DNA of 64,000 nt from Rhodobacter sp. (GCA_027484145.1 JAIXUH010000013.1:496001-560000), one strand, 5' to 3'. Numbered from the stretch's first letter, positions 1 to 8,721 are shown. Notes: generated by a model not told the origin, from the sequence alone. Program-made: numbers and translations.

Positions 1-1
1 A

Positions 2-724
2 TTGGCGGGGTTTGTGCAGCAACATGCGGCAACATTTGCCGAAACGCGGCTGGTGGCCTGCTGCAAGGGTGTTGATTTGGCCTCTCTGAACGGGCCCACC
101 CGCGTGATCGCTGCCGCCTGCCCCGGCGCATCCACGGCCATCCTGACCGGCCCAAGCTTCGCGGCCGATATCGCCCGCGGCCTACCAACGGCGCTGACGC
201 TGGCCTGCAAAGACCCTGACATGGCCGAATCGTTGCAGGCCACGTTGTCCACCCCGGTGCTCCGGCTGTATCGCACAACCGATGTGGTTGGCGCAGAACT
301 GGGCGGCGCCTTGAAAAACGTGATCGCCATCGCCTGTGGTGCCTGCATCGGGCAAGGCATGGGCGACAGTGCCCGCGCCGCCCTGATGACCCGTGGCATG
401 GCAGAGATGATGCGGCTGGCAACAGCCTTGGGCGGTCGGGCCGATACGCTGATGGGCCTGTCCGGCTTTGGCGATCTTGTGCTGACCTGCACGTCAGAAC
501 AATCGCGCAACTTTCGCTTCGGTCTGGCGCTTGGAAGGGGCGAGGGGTTTGACCCCGGGATGACAGTCGAGGGGGCGGCAACGGCCCATGCCGTCGCGCG
601 ACTGGCGCATCAGCGCAAGATTGATCTTCCGATCACACAGATGCTTGCCGGTTTGCTGGAGGGGCGCTCTAGTGTGGCCGAGGCGATTCAGGCGCTGCTG
701 GCGCGGCCGTTGAAACAGGAGTAA
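2..724 (+). CDS. gpsA: Glycerol-3-phosphate dehydrogenase [NAD(P)+], C-terminal part
   Basis: This enzyme reduces dihydroxyacetone phosphate to sn-glycerol 3-phosphate, the backbone precursor of phospholipids, in the cytoplasm. The visible 240 residues include the GPSFA motif, the LKN segment with the catalytic lysine ([13 protein letters not shown]) and the C-terminal signature [12 protein letters not shown] followed by SRNF. The N-terminal Rossmann glycine motif is missing because the gene starts before the window. The TTG at base 2 is therefore probably not the true start. The stop is 3 bp before the next gene, so the two are likely co-transcribed. Confidence 0.93.
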   Translation: MAGFVQQHAATFAETRLVACCKGVDLASLNGPTRVIAAACPGASTAILTGPSFAADIARGLPTALTLACKDPDMAESLQATLSTPVLRLYRTTDVVGAELGGALKNVIAIACGACIGQGMGDSARAALMTRGMAEMMRLATALGGRADTLMGLSGFGDLVLTCTSEQSRNFRFGLALGRGEGFDPGMTVEGAATAHAVARLAHQRKIDLPITQMLAGLLEGRSSVAEAIQALLARPLKQE

Positions 725-727
725 CCC

Positions 728-1000
728 ATGCGCGTGGCGCTGTTCTGCAAAGACAAACCCGATGCCCTTGCCATCCGGATCGAAAACCGCCCAGCCCATC
801 TGGCGCATATCGAAGCGACGGGTGTGGTGGAAATGGCCGGCCCCCTGATCAGCCCCGAGGGGCAGATGTGTGGATCGCTGATCATTCTTGACGTCGTGTC
901 ACTGGCCGAAGCACAGGATTGGGCGGCACGCGACCCCTATGCACTGGCCGGGTTGTTCGAGTCTGTCGCCATCTCCGAATGGAAAAAGGTGATCGGCTGA
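728..1000 (+). CDS. YciI family protein
   Basis: A 90-residue protein with the YciI-like fold: an N-terminal strand MRVALFCKDKP, a central GPLISPEGQMCGSLIILD stretch, and the ending DPYALAGLFESVAISEW. The DPY motif near the C-terminus is typical of the family, whose members are small dimeric proteins with a conserved His/Asp pair and mostly unknown function. It lies 3 bp after gpsA and overlaps the next start (TGATG), so the three genes look translationally coupled. I cannot assign a substrate. Confidence 0.8.
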   Translation: MRVALFCKDKPDALAIRIENRPAHLAHIEATGVVEMAGPLISPEGQMCGSLIILDVVSLAEAQDWAARDPYALAGLFESVAISEWKKVIG

Positions 1001-1416
1001 TGCCTTGGCTGTTCAAATCCGAACCAGACACATGGAGTTGGGACCAGCAAGTCTCACGCGGGTCTGCCGGCGAAGAATGGCATGGCATCCGCAACTATCA
1101 GGCGCGCAACAACATGCGGTCGATGAAGGTGGGTGAGTTGGGGTTCTTTTACCACTCTAACATCGGCAAGGAGATTGTCGGCATTGTCGAGGTCAGCCGT
1201 GAAAGCGCGCCTGACAGCACGACCGATGATCCCCGCTGGGATTGTGTTTGCCTGCGCGCCGTGCGGGCACTGGTAAAGCCTGTCAGCCTTGAGGTGTGCA
1301 AGACTGCGCCCGGGTTGGAAAAGATGGTGCTGGTCAACAACTCGCGCCTATCGGTGCAGCCAGTGACAGATGACGAATGGCGCATCATCTGCACGCTGGG
1401 TGGCATTTCCAGCTAA
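1000..1416 (+). CDS. EVE domain-containing protein
   Basis: A 138-residue protein starting MPWLFKSEPDTWSWDQQ. This is the typical N-terminus of stand-alone EVE-domain proteins (thymocyte nuclear protein 1 type), which belong to the PUA-like fold and are thought to bind modified bases in nucleic acid. The later motifs HGIRNYQARNNMR and GELGFFYHSN are also family hallmarks. The reading frame extends upstream, but the ATG at 1000 is chosen because the homology begins exactly there and it overlaps the yciI stop as TGATG. The specific ligand in this organism is unknown. Confidence 0.85.
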   Translation: MPWLFKSEPDTWSWDQQVSRGSAGEEWHGIRNYQARNNMRSMKVGELGFFYHSNIGKEIVGIVEVSRESAPDSTTDDPRWDCVCLRAVRALVKPVSLEVCKTAPGLEKMVLVNNSRLSVQPVTDDEWRIICTLGGISS

Positions 1417-1690
1417 GGGAAAACCACCGGGTTTGCCGTGCACATTGTTGACGCGATCGACGGAGCGAGTCATTTGGCGCAGCGCATCCATGACGATGCA
1501 TCCATCCCAACGGGAAATGGAGGGCCCCGACCCCAACAGGACCCTCCATCCACCCCACGCGCTCCCCTAGCACCGCACGTGTTCCTGAAAAGGGTCCGGG
1601 CATACTGCCCTGTCTTGATCCGAGTATGCCCTATCCAGCCTAGTGGGCAACGGCCAAGTTCCTAAAATTAAAGGCTTATCATAAAGAAAA
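1417..1690. other. Intergenic region with two hairpins
   Basis: No convincing gene is seen here. There are two clear inverted repeats. The first is ATGGAGGGCCC (from 1517) with GGACCCTCCAT (to 1549), 11 bp with one mismatch. The second is GGGCATAC (1598-1605) with GTATGCCC (1624-1631), a perfect 8-bp stem. Neither is followed by a clear T-run on the plus strand, so they are not ordinary terminators for the EVE gene. A small RNA or a processed 3' end are both possible. Confidence 0.4.
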
Positions 1691-1710
1691 CCCCGCGCTG
1701 CTGCGCGGGG
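1682..1710 (-). terminator. Rho-independent terminator of the DUF2853-like gene
   Basis: On the minus strand a perfect 7-bp stem, CCCCGCG / CGCGGGG, with a 6-nt loop is followed directly by TTTTCTTTAT. It lies 21 bp after the stop codon of the minus-strand gene ending at 1732. Confidence 0.85.
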
Positions 1711-1731
1711 CCTTGGGTTGGGCGAAGGGCT

Positions 1732-2073
1732 TTACTTGTAGACGGCTTCCTTGCCGAAATGCTTGACCAGCATGTAGTAGACAACAGCACGGTACTTGTT
1801 CCGCTCGGACCGGCCATAGGTGTCGATGACGGCATTGATCGCTTCCATCAGCTTCGGGCTGTCATCAAGGCCGAGTTTCTTCATCAGGAAATTGGCCTTG
1901 ACGGTCGCAAGCTCTGAGTCATCGGAGCCAGCAACCGTGGCGCTGTCAGCGTTATAGATCGCCGGTCCGCATCCGATTGTCACCTTGGTCAACAGCGCCA
2001 TGTCGGGCACCATCTTGCACTTGTTGGTCAGATCATCCGCGTATTTGGCAATCAGCTCGTCTCGTTTGCTCAT
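1732..2073 (-). CDS. DUF2853 family protein
   Basis: A 113-residue soluble protein beginning MSKRDELIAKYADDLTNKC and ending in a conserved YYMLVKHFGKEAVYK. Sequence and length match the DUF2853 family, which is common in alphaproteobacteria and has no known function. The ATG at 2073 is chosen over an in-frame upstream ATG because AGGGAA lies about 7 bases before it and the upstream residues are not family-like. It is monocistronic, with its own terminator. There are two cysteines and no membrane segment. Confidence 0.75.
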   Translation of the reverse strand: MSKRDELIAKYADDLTNKCKMVPDMALLTKVTIGCGPAIYNADSATVAGSDDSELATVKANFLMKKLGLDDSPKLMEAINAVIDTYGRSERNKYRAVVYYMLVKHFGKEAVYK

Positions 2074-2199
2074 GGCACGTTCCCTGTCAGGCAGACACTG
2101 GTTTTTGAACAACCGCCAACGGTGGCGGTGTGCGCAAACACTAGGCGCAATGAACTGCGCGCTCCAAGGGAAATCTTCCCGGTGCTTTTTCCTGCGCGA

Positions 2200-2763
2200 T
2201 CAGCCGCGCTTGAGGGTCACGATATACTGGTTCGCCATCAGCTTCAGGCTGGCTTTGTCACCAAGATCGGCCAGCATCGCCTCAACCGCTTTACGGACCG
2301 GCGCACCCATCGCCTCGCTTTGCCAATTGAAATCGTCGCCCGAGATGTGGCCGTTGGCTTTTACCTTTTGCAGGCAAAGCCGCAGGTCATTGCCGACAAA
2401 GGGTTCATTGTGGTTTCCGTCGATATAGACCCAGTCCAGCGAACCATCCGCCATCTGCGACAAGGCCGCTTCCGAGGTGGAGCGGTGCACCTTCACACGC
2501 GGGTCATCGCGGAATTTTTCGACGACGGCGTGATACCGCGCCTCCATCAGATGCTCGTTCTTTTTCTTGCCGAATCCAGTGTTGGAAAACTCGGGCATGT
2601 AAAGCCACGGGTCAATCAGGTGCAACTCCTTGGGTTCGCACACATCAAGGATCCGCTGCGAAAATGCGCCTTCCCAAACCCCGATTTCGGCCACGACCGC
2701 GCCTTTGGGCATCGCAGCCAACAGGCGGCCCCGCACCATGTCGCGCTTGCTGACTTCTTCCAT
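2200..2763 (-). CDS. Class I SAM-dependent methyltransferase
   Basis: A 187-residue cytoplasmic protein with a Rossmann methyltransferase core of the Methyltransf_24 type. Motif I is VVAEIGVWEGAFSQRIL (about residues 22-38), followed by an acidic strand end (LHLIDPW) and the motif SLDWVYIDGNHNEPFVGNDL (about 107-126). The ATG at 2763 is preferred because AAGGGG lies upstream; an in-frame ATG at 2841 would sit in the ahcY terminator. It lies downstream of ahcY, which removes the SAH product of methyltransferases, although a terminator separates them. The methyl acceptor cannot be inferred. Confidence 0.75.
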   Translation of the reverse strand: MEEVSKRDMVRGRLLAAMPKGAVVAEIGVWEGAFSQRILDVCEPKELHLIDPWLYMPEFSNTGFGKKKNEHLMEARYHAVVEKFRDDPRVKVHRSTSEAALSQMADGSLDWVYIDGNHNEPFVGNDLRLCLQKVKANGHISGDDFNWQSEAMGAPVRKAVEAMLADLGDKASLKLMANQYIVTLKRG

Positions 2764-2839
2764 GCTTCGCCCCTTTTCCGCGCCTTGATCGGCGGTTGTT
2801 GCTTTGCCTGTCAGATTTGGCGAAATTTTGGCGAACATC

Positions 2840-2876
2840 AAAAAGAAAAAGGCCCGCCCTTTTGCAAGGACGGGCC
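2840..2876 (-). terminator. Rho-independent terminator of ahcY
   Basis: On the minus strand GGCCCGTCC / GGGCGGGCC form a GC-rich stem with one mismatch around a TTGCAAAA loop, followed by TTTTTCTTTTT. It lies 23 bp past the ahcY stop. Confidence 0.85.
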
Positions 2877-2898
2877 AGTGATGCAGTTCTGACTCGGG

Positions 2899-4284
2899 TC
2901 AGTAACGGTAGTGATCGGCCTTGAAGGGGCCATCCACAGCCACGCCGATATAGTCGGCCTGATCCTTGCGCAGTTCGGTCAGTTTCACGCCGATCTTTTT
3001 CAGGTGCAGGCGGGCAACCTTTTCATCCAGTGCCTTGGGCAGGATATAGACGCCGGGCTTGTAGTCCTGGCCCTTTGTCCACAGTTCGATCTGCGCCAGC
3101 ACTTGGTTGGTAAAGGAGGCCGACATCACAAAGGACGGGTGGCCCGTAGCGTTGCCAAGGTTCAGCAGGCGTCCTTCGGACAACAGGATGATGCGGCTGC
3201 CCGAGGGCATCTCGATCATGTCCACCTGTTCCTTGATGTTGGTCCACTTGTGGTTTCGCAGGGCAGCAACCTGAATCTCGTTATCGAAGTGGCCGATGTT
3301 GCCGACGATCGCCATGTCCTTCATCGCGCGGATATGCTCGATGCGGATCACGTCGCGGTTGCCAGTGGTGGTGATGAAGATATCGGCACTGGCGACTTCG
3401 TCTTCGAGCAGCGTCACCTCATAGCCGTCCATCGCGGCCTGCAGGGCGCAGATCGGGTCAACTTCGGTGACCTTCACCCGTGCACCGGCGCCGCGAAGCG
3501 AAGCGGCAGAGCCCTTGCCCACGTCGCCATAGCCACACACAACGGCGACCTTGCCGGCCATCATCGTGTCGGTGGCGCGGCGGATGCCGTCGACCAGCGA
3601 TTCCTTGCAGCCATACTTGTTGTCGAATTTCGACTTGGTGACCGAGTCGTTGACGTTGATCGCCGGGAAGGGCAGTTGGCCCGCCTTGTGCAGTTCATAC
3701 AGACGATGCACGCCGGTGGTGGTTTCTTCGGACACACCCTTGATTGCCGCCTTGGTCTTGGTGAACCAGCCGGGGCTTTCTTTCATGCGCTTGTGGATCT
3801 GCAGCTTGATCACCTCTTCCTCTTCCGAGGCAGGCACAGGGATGATCTCTTCGCCAGCTTCGGCGCGGGCACCAAGCAGAACATACAGCGTGGCGTCGCC
3901 ACCATCATCAAGGATCATGTTCGCGCCTTCGGGGAACATGAAGGATTTGTCGAGGTAGTCCCAATGTTCGGTCAGGGTCTGGCCCTTGACGGCGAAAACC
4001 GGGATACCAGCAGCAGCGATGGCGGCGGCGGCGTGGTCCTGCGTCGAGAAGATGTTGCACGACGCCCAGCGCACATCGGCGCCCAGCGCAACAAGCGTTT
4101 CGATCAGAGCAGCGGTCTGGATCGTCATGTGCAGGCTGCCGACGATGCGCGCGCCCTTCAGAGGCTTTGACTCGCCAAATTCCTCACGGCAGGCCATCAG
4201 GCCCGGCATTTCCGTTTCGGCAATCGTCAGTTCCTTCCGACCAAATTCGGCCAGACCGATGTCTTTCACGATATAGTCAGACAT
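2899..4284 (-). CDS. ahcY: Adenosylhomocysteinase (SAH hydrolase)
   Basis: This enzyme hydrolyses S-adenosylhomocysteine to adenosine and homocysteine, removing the inhibitory product of methyltransferases and feeding the methyl cycle. The 461-residue length is normal for the alphaproteobacterial form with the extra insertion. Visible signatures are [15 protein letters not shown] near the N-terminus, the NAD-binding [20 protein letters not shown] and the C-terminal [23 protein letters not shown] ending in DHYRY. The start at 4284 ([18 protein letters not shown]) is favoured by homology and by GGGAG upstream. In R. capsulatus ahcY also lies near the reg/hvr genes, as here. Confidence 0.98.
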   Translation of the reverse strand: MSDYIVKDIGLAEFGRKELTIAETEMPGLMACREEFGESKPLKGARIVGSLHMTIQTAALIETLVALGADVRWASCNIFSTQDHAAAAIAAAGIPVFAVKGQTLTEHWDYLDKSFMFPEGANMILDDGGDATLYVLLGARAEAGEEIIPVPASEEEEVIKLQIHKRMKESPGWFTKTKAAIKGVSEETTTGVHRLYELHKAGQLPFPAINVNDSVTKSKFDNKYGCKESLVDGIRRATDTMMAGKVAVVCGYGDVGKGSAASLRGAGARVKVTEVDPICALQAAMDGYEVTLLEDEVASADIFITTTGNRDVIRIEHIRAMKDMAIVGNIGHFDNEIQVAALRNHKWTNIKEQVDMIEMPSGSRIILLSEGRLLNLGNATGHPSFVMSASFTNQVLAQIELWTKGQDYKPGVYILPKALDEKVARLHLKKIGVKLTELRKDQADYIGVAVDGPFKADHYRY

Positions 4285-4367
4285 GTTCAAGGTTGCTCCC
4301 GGCAAACATCATTGGAGCGGGCCTTAGCATTTCAGTGAAAAGGGGGCAACCTGCGACAAAGGATGTC

Positions 4368-4808
4368 TCAGCTTTGCAAATCCGACGCCGCGATGACCTG
4401 CGCCACATCCTGCTGGCCGTTCCAACCCGTGCCCGACGACACAACACATGTCATGCCATCAGTGCCAAGATGCAGCACAGTCCATGTGCCAAACATATCA
4501 GACGCCCAGAGTTCCAGTTTCATATCAGCAGCTTGAACCCAGTGTTCTCGCAACGATTCCTCGAAATCATGCGAAAGGGTCTGGGTGATCACCTGATGTG
4601 AGTCGCACAGTGGTGCGTCGATCTGGCCGTTGCGTGCGGCAAAGTCCTGCACGGCCAACCCGGTGGTCGCGGGAAAGGCCGCGACATTTGCACTGTTCTG
4701 GCGCGGTGCGCTTTGTTCCGTTGCGTCAATTGCGGCGTTCGTGCTGGCAATGGCGCCAGCATAACCAAGGGCGACCAACGCAAGGGCAAGTGTGGGCAAG
4801 GCGTTCAT
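4368..4808 (-). CDS. Hypothetical exported protein
   Basis: I do not recognise this 146-residue protein. It starts MNALPTLALALVALGYAGAIA, which looks like a Sec signal peptide, with cleavage probably after about residue 20. The mature part carries two cysteines (in APLCDSHQ and GMTCVVSSG) that could form a disulfide, and a small C-terminal domain with WTVLHLGTDGMTC. Two adjacent ATGs exist; the second (4808) has better spacing from GAGGAGG. It is divergent from the HD hydrolase gene and upstream of ahcY on the same strand. Confidence 0.65.
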   Translation of the reverse strand: MNALPTLALALVALGYAGAIASTNAAIDATEQSAPRQNSANVAAFPATTGLAVQDFAARNGQIDAPLCDSHQVITQTLSHDFEESLREHWVQAADMKLELWASDMFGTWTVLHLGTDGMTCVVSSGTGWNGQQDVAQVIAASDLQS

Positions 4809-4953
4809 CATGGCCTCCTCTAAGGCATCGTCAAATGCTACCGTCGGGTCTGCTTTACCAACGCGCGCCGCCACTCGGGGTTCCCTCGGGTACAGGTGCC
4901 GCCCTATAGTGGCTTGGAAGATGCCCTTGGCAGGCAGGCGATGGAGAAGGCGA

Positions 4954-5550
4954 ATGGCGAAACCGGCGCGGGCGTGGCAGCGTATGTTGTCTGGCCGCAG
5001 GCTTGATCTGCTGGATCCGACCCCGGTTGATATCGAGATTGAAGATATTGCCCATGGCCTTGCCTTTGTTGCCCGCTGGAATGGACAAACGCAGGGCGAC
5101 TGGCCTTATTCCGTGGCTGAACATTCTTTGCTGGTCGAAGTGATTTTCAGCCGTCTCAACCCCGGTATTGCGGCGCGCTGGCAACTTGCAGCCTTGCTGC
5201 ACGACGCGCCTGAATATGTGATTGGTGACATGATCTCGCCCGTCAAGGCGGCGGTCGGTCCAGGCTATGGTGCATTGGATGAAAGGCTGACGGCGGCCGT
5301 GCACCTGCGCTTTGGATTGCCCACATCGATTCCCGTGCCGATCAAGAAGGCCATAAAGGCTGCAGACCGCATCTCGGCATGGATGGAGGCCACCGCGATT
5401 GCGGGGTTTTCACAGACAGAAGCAGACCGCCTTTTCGGGCAGCCAGATGCAACGCTGCTGTCTGGGTTGGATATTGTGCTGCGGCCACCCAAAGACGTGC
5501 GGGCCGATTTTGTCAGGCGGCATGCGGCTCTTTTGGCGGCCTGCACCTGA
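4954..5550 (+). CDS. HD-domain phosphohydrolase (YfbR-like)
   Basis: A 198-residue cytoplasmic protein with an HD metal-binding domain. Candidate ligands are His34, His57 (VAEHSLLV), the His83-Asp84 pair in LLHDAPEYVIGD and a later Asp in KAADRISA. The stretch HDAPEYVIGDMISPVK resembles YfbR-type 5'-deoxynucleotidases, so a nucleotide phosphatase role is likely but unproven. The ATG at 4954 follows GGAGAAGG and agrees with where the family begins. The gene converges on hvrA with a strong shared hairpin between them. Confidence 0.75.
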   Translation: MAKPARAWQRMLSGRRLDLLDPTPVDIEIEDIAHGLAFVARWNGQTQGDWPYSVAEHSLLVEVIFSRLNPGIAARWQLAALLHDAPEYVIGDMISPVKAAVGPGYGALDERLTAAVHLRFGLPTSIPVPIKKAIKAADRISAWMEATAIAGFSQTEADRLFGQPDATLLSGLDIVLRPPKDVRADFVRRHAALLAACT

Positions 5551-5584
5551 AAACATGCGGCGCGCCGTTTGGGGCGCGCCGCAT
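5551..5584 (-). terminator. Convergent terminator between the HD hydrolase gene and hvrA
   Basis: A perfect 12-bp inverted repeat, ATGCGGCGCGCC / GGCGCGCCGCAT, with a 6-nt loop lies between two convergent genes. The minus-strand reading (hvrA) is followed by GTTTTC, so it best serves hvrA. It may also stop plus-strand transcription. Confidence 0.75.
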
Positions 5585-5591
5585 CGTTGTA

Positions 5592-5906
5592 TCAGACCAT
5601 CAGGTCTTCAGGTTTACGGCCACTTTTCAGCGCCGCGTCGAACCACCGCGGCTTGCGACCACGGCCAGACCATGTTTCGGCATGGTTGGCCGGATTCGCG
5701 TACTTTGCTGTGGCAGGAGCGCGTTTGCGCGTCGGCGACATGCCGGCCAACTCGGAAAGAGAAAAGCCAAGCTCGCGGGCCTTTTCTTCAAGCTCCGCAA
5801 GAGCTTCCTTTTTCCTGCGGTCTTCAAAAGTCGCAACGGCTTTTCCGACCTGGGACTGGAGTTCCTTCAACTCTTTAAGCGACAGAGCGTTTAGGTTTAT
5901 GTCCAA
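5592..5906 (-). CDS. hvrA: H-NS family nucleoid regulator HvrA
   Basis: A 104-residue H-NS-like DNA-binding protein. The N-terminal half is a coiled-coil-prone oligomerisation segment (LNALSLKELKELQSQV onward). The C-terminal half has the H-NS DNA-binding core YANPANHAETWSGRGRKPRWF. In R. capsulatus HvrA activates photosynthesis genes at low light and affects nitrogen fixation. The start codon appears to be TTG, with AAGGAAG about 7 bases upstream and no in-frame ATG before it. The gene follows regA in the senC-regA-hvrA direction, matching the R. capsulatus arrangement, and ends at a strong terminator. Confidence 0.9.
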   Translation of the reverse strand: MDINLNALSLKELKELQSQVGKAVATFEDRRKKEALAELEEKARELGFSLSELAGMSPTRKRAPATAKYANPANHAETWSGRGRKPRWFDAALKSGRKPEDLMV

Positions 5907-6001
5907 GTCAGTCTTCCTTTTATATGGGTAAAATGTTTCGTGGTGGTCCGCATTGTTTAAGACGGAAAACCAGACGGCACAAGATTACCCAAAAGAACAG
6001 G

Positions 6002-6556
6002 CTATTTTGGGCTGCGTTTTGCCAAAATGCGCTGCAAAGTCCGCCGATGCATCGAAAGACGGCGCGCTGTTTCTGATACGTTCCGGTCACACATCTCATA
6101 GACCCGCTGGATGTGTTCCCACCGTACCCGATCTGCCGACATCGGGTTTTCGGGTGGCGCGGGCATGGCCGCACCCTTTGACAACAAGGCGTTGGTTACA
6201 TCATTGGCGTCTGCGGGTTTGGACAGATAATCGATTGCGCCGAATTTCACGGCTGCAACCGCGGTGGCGATGGCCCCATATCCTGTCAGAACAACAATCC
6301 GGCAATCGGGCCGCCGCTCGCGCAGCGCTTCGACCACATCAAGACCGTTGCCATCTTCAAGCCGCAGGTCAACGACCGCATAGGCGGGCGGGCGCGTGAC
6401 GGCGATGGCCTTGCCCGCAGCAACGCTTTCGGCTGTTTCCGCGATAAACCCCCGGCGTTCCATCGCGCGGGCAAGGCGCTTGACGAAAGGCTCGTCATCA
6501 TCGACCAAAAGCAGGGTCCGGTCCGGCCCCAGATCCGGCAAAACATCATCCGACAT
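6002..6556 (-). CDS. regA: Response regulator RegA/PrrA
   Basis: The DNA-binding response regulator of the global redox system controlling photosynthesis, CO2 fixation, nitrogen fixation and respiratory oxidases in Rhodobacter and relatives. The 184-residue length matches RegA. The receiver domain has the acidic cluster DDDE at 19-22, the phosphoacceptor Asp63 in VVDLRLEDG and a lysine in YLSKPAD. A proline linker (PAPPENP) leads to a C-terminal Fis-type helix-turn-helix, NVSETARRLSMHRRTLQRIL. It lies 54 bp downstream of senC on the same strand, with regB divergent. Confidence 0.97.
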   Translation of the reverse strand: MSDDVLPDLGPDRTLLLVDDDEPFVKRLARAMERRGFIAETAESVAAGKAIAVTRPPAYAVVDLRLEDGNGLDVVEALRERRPDCRIVVLTGYGAIATAVAAVKFGAIDYLSKPADANDVTNALLSKGAAMPAPPENPMSADRVRWEHIQRVYEMCDRNVSETARRLSMHRRTLQRILAKRSPK

Positions 6557-6610
6557 GCGCGTTTCCCTTCAGGCATTTCCCATCAGAGGTAGGCCGTTTG
6601 GGGCCCTTGG

Positions 6611-7243
6611 TCAATTTTGCTGACCCTGCGGCGCATTTGCCATGAAACAGGCCACGCGTTCAGCCATCTTGTCAGCCGTTTCCTCGCGCTTGAAAAAGTC
6701 GGCAAAGCCCGTGCCCGGCAGCATCAGATAAGTGAACGTCGAATGATCCATCAGATAGAATTCGGGGTCGCCTTCCTGTTTGCGGTAGTAGGTCTTATAG
6801 GCCTGCGACGCGGCTTTCACTTGCTCCTCTGATCCGGTCAGGGCGATCATCTTTGGGTGCAGGTTGGCCGCGAAATCGGCAACCACCTCGGGCGTGTCGC
6901 GGGCCGGATCGATCGTGATGAACACGGGCGTTACGTCAAGCCCCTGTTCTTCAAGAATATCCACAGCCTCGGCATTGCGGGCGTTGTCCAGCGGGCAGAC
7001 ATCCGGGCAGAACGTATAGCCGAAATAGACCAGCGCCGGTTTTGCCAGCACCTCCTTTTCCGTCACTTCTGCGCCGGTTCCGTCAACAAGGGTGAAGGGG
7101 CCGCCGATGTCGCCGCCGCCAACCTGACCGGCCCGGCAACCGGCAAAGGCGTCATCCTGACCCTGTGTCAGGATATAGATGGCCGTGCCGCCCAACAGCC
7201 CTACAACAGCAGCAGCAGCCAATGCGGCGTAAGTTCTGGTCAT
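6611..7243 (-). CDS. senC: SCO1/SenC family copper protein
   Basis: A 210-residue membrane-anchored thioredoxin-fold protein that helps deliver copper to the CuA centre of cytochrome oxidase. It has an N-terminal membrane anchor (about residues 5-26), the copper-binding CxxxC motif at Cys79 and Cys83 (FCPDVCP) and the conserved His167 in MDHSTF. The ATG at 7243 follows AGGGGGCG at good spacing. The gene sits between regB (divergent) and regA, as in R. capsulatus and R. sphaeroides (prrC). There it has also been linked to redox signalling. Confidence 0.95.
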   Translation of the reverse strand: MTRTYAALAAAAVVGLLGGTAIYILTQGQDDAFAGCRAGQVGGGDIGGPFTLVDGTGAEVTEKEVLAKPALVYFGYTFCPDVCPLDNARNAEAVDILEEQGLDVTPVFITIDPARDTPEVVADFAANLHPKMIALTGSEEQVKAASQAYKTYYRKQEGDPEFYLMDHSTFTYLMLPGTGFADFFKREETADKMAERVACFMANAPQGQQN

Positions 7244-7332
7244 TGTCGCCCCCTGTGACATGCGCGTGCATTGATCCGCGATGGCGGGGTGCATAACAAT
7301 GGGAAAAATTGTCGCCCGGAAAGAAGGCCCCG

Positions 7333-8721
7333 ATGCTTCCGCCGATCTTCAGCCAATTGTCGCGCGACACGCGAAGCGACTGGGTCCGCCTGCGGACGCT
7401 GATCCTGTTGCGCTGGATGGCGATCATCGGTCAGCTGGCCGCGATCACGGTGGCCTATCGCTACTACGGCATGCAACTGCCGCTTGGGCTTTGCTTTCTG
7501 GCGGTGGGCACGTCAATCATCGCCAACCTGATCTCGATCTTTGTCTTTCCCGAGAACAAACGTCTGACCGAGCTTGAGGCGATGCTGACGCTGCTGTTCG
7601 ATCTGTCGCAGCTTTCCTTCCTGTTGTACCTGACGGGCGGGCTGACCAACCCTTTTGCGCTGCTGATCCTTGCGCCCGTGACGATTTCTGCATCGGCGCT
7701 TGAACTACGGACCACGATCTTTTTGGGGTCGTTGTCCATCTTGCTGGTGACGCTGACATCGTTCGTGCATGTGCCGCTGCGGTTTCAGGATGGCACGGTG
7801 TTGACCGTGCCGATCTTGTTCGAGTTTGGCTTCTGGCTGTCCATCGTGATCGGCATTCTGTTTCTTGGGCTTTATTCGCGCCGGGTTGCCACCGAGATAC
7901 GGTCAATGTCTGATGCGTTGCTGGCCACGCAGATGGCCTTGGCGCGCGAACAAAAGCTGACCGATCTGGGCGGCGTGGTCGCAGCGGCGGCGCATGAACT
8001 GGGCACGCCCTTGGCCACGATCAAGCTGGTTTCAACCGAGATGATGGCGGATCTGGCCGGACAGCCGCATCTTTATGACGATGCCAAGCTGATCCGGGAA
8101 CAGGCCGACCGGTGCCGTGATATTCTGCGGTCCATGGGGCGGGCGGGCAAGGATGACCTGCATATGCGCAATGTGCCGCTTGAAACCCTGCTTCGCGAGG
8201 CGGCAGAGCCACACCAATCGCGGGGTAAACGGCTGTCTTTTGCCGTCTATCCCGGTTCCGGTGGTGAGGAGCGCCAGCCAATTGTGATCCGCCGTCCTGA
8301 GGTTGTGCACGGATTGCGAAACCTTGTGCAGAACGCGGTCGATTTCGCGCGAACTTCGGTCTGGATTGATGGCGAATGGACATCTGACACGGTCACGATC
8401 CGCATCGTTGATGATGGCGAAGGTTACCCGCCGCAGGTGATTGGCCGCATTGGCGACCCGTTCGTGCGAAGCCGCCGTTCCGCACAAGATTTGGCGCGCC
8501 GACCCGAGTATGAAGGGATGGGCCTTGGCCTGTTCATCGCCAAGACGCTGCTGGAACGCACCGGAGCGGAACTGACCTTTGCCAATGCGACGGATCCCTT
8601 TCTGACCCCGAAAGAGCGGCCGGAACGTTGCGGCGCCATTGTCGAGGTGGTTTGGCCTGCTCAGCTTTTGATCGCCAAAGCTGCCCAAGGGTTGGGCGAA
8701 AATCAGCCGATCGAGGTCTGA
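7333..8721 (+). CDS. regB: Redox-sensing histidine kinase RegB/PrrB
   Basis: The membrane sensor kinase partner of RegA. The 462 residues comprise about six transmembrane helices in the first third, then a kinase domain. Key sites are visible: the quinone-site heptapeptide GGLTNPF at 102-108, the phospho-acceptor His221 in AAAHELGTPLA, the redox box with Cys261 (CRDILRSMGRAGKDDLHM) and the ATPase boxes ending GMGLGLFIAKTLLERTGAEL. These match the R. capsulatus residues with a shift of four. The ATG at 7333 after AAGAAGG is preferred over an upstream TTG. The gene is divergent from senC-regA-hvrA. Confidence 0.97.
   Translation: MLPPIFSQLSRDTRSDWVRLRTLILLRWMAIIGQLAAITVAYRYYGMQLPLGLCFLAVGTSIIANLISIFVFPENKRLTELEAMLTLLFDLSQLSFLLYLTGGLTNPFALLILAPVTISASALELRTTIFLGSLSILLVTLTSFVHVPLRFQDGTVLTVPILFEFGFWLSIVIGILFLGLYSRRVATEIRSMSDALLATQMALAREQKLTDLGGVVAAAAHELGTPLATIKLVSTEMMADLAGQPHLYDDAKLIREQADRCRDILRSMGRAGKDDLHMRNVPLETLLREAAEPHQSRGKRLSFAVYPGSGGEERQPIVIRRPEVVHGLRNLVQNAVDFARTSVWIDGEWTSDTVTIRIVDDGEGYPPQVIGRIGDPFVRSRRSAQDLARRPEYEGMGLGLFIAKTLLERTGAELTFANATDPFLTPKERPERCGAIVEVVWPAQLLIAKAAQGLGENQPIEV

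Noticed and set aside
2911-4170. Long open frame antisense to ahcY (about 419 codons)
   Set aside because: It mirrors the ahcY coding sequence, shows no family motifs, and arises from high GC and codon bias. ahcY is unambiguous.
4285-4367. Possible SAM/SAH riboswitch upstream of ahcY
   Set aside because: The leader is only about 80 bp to the next gene and I could not fit it to the SAM/SAH or SAH aptamer cores. A covariance-model search would decide.
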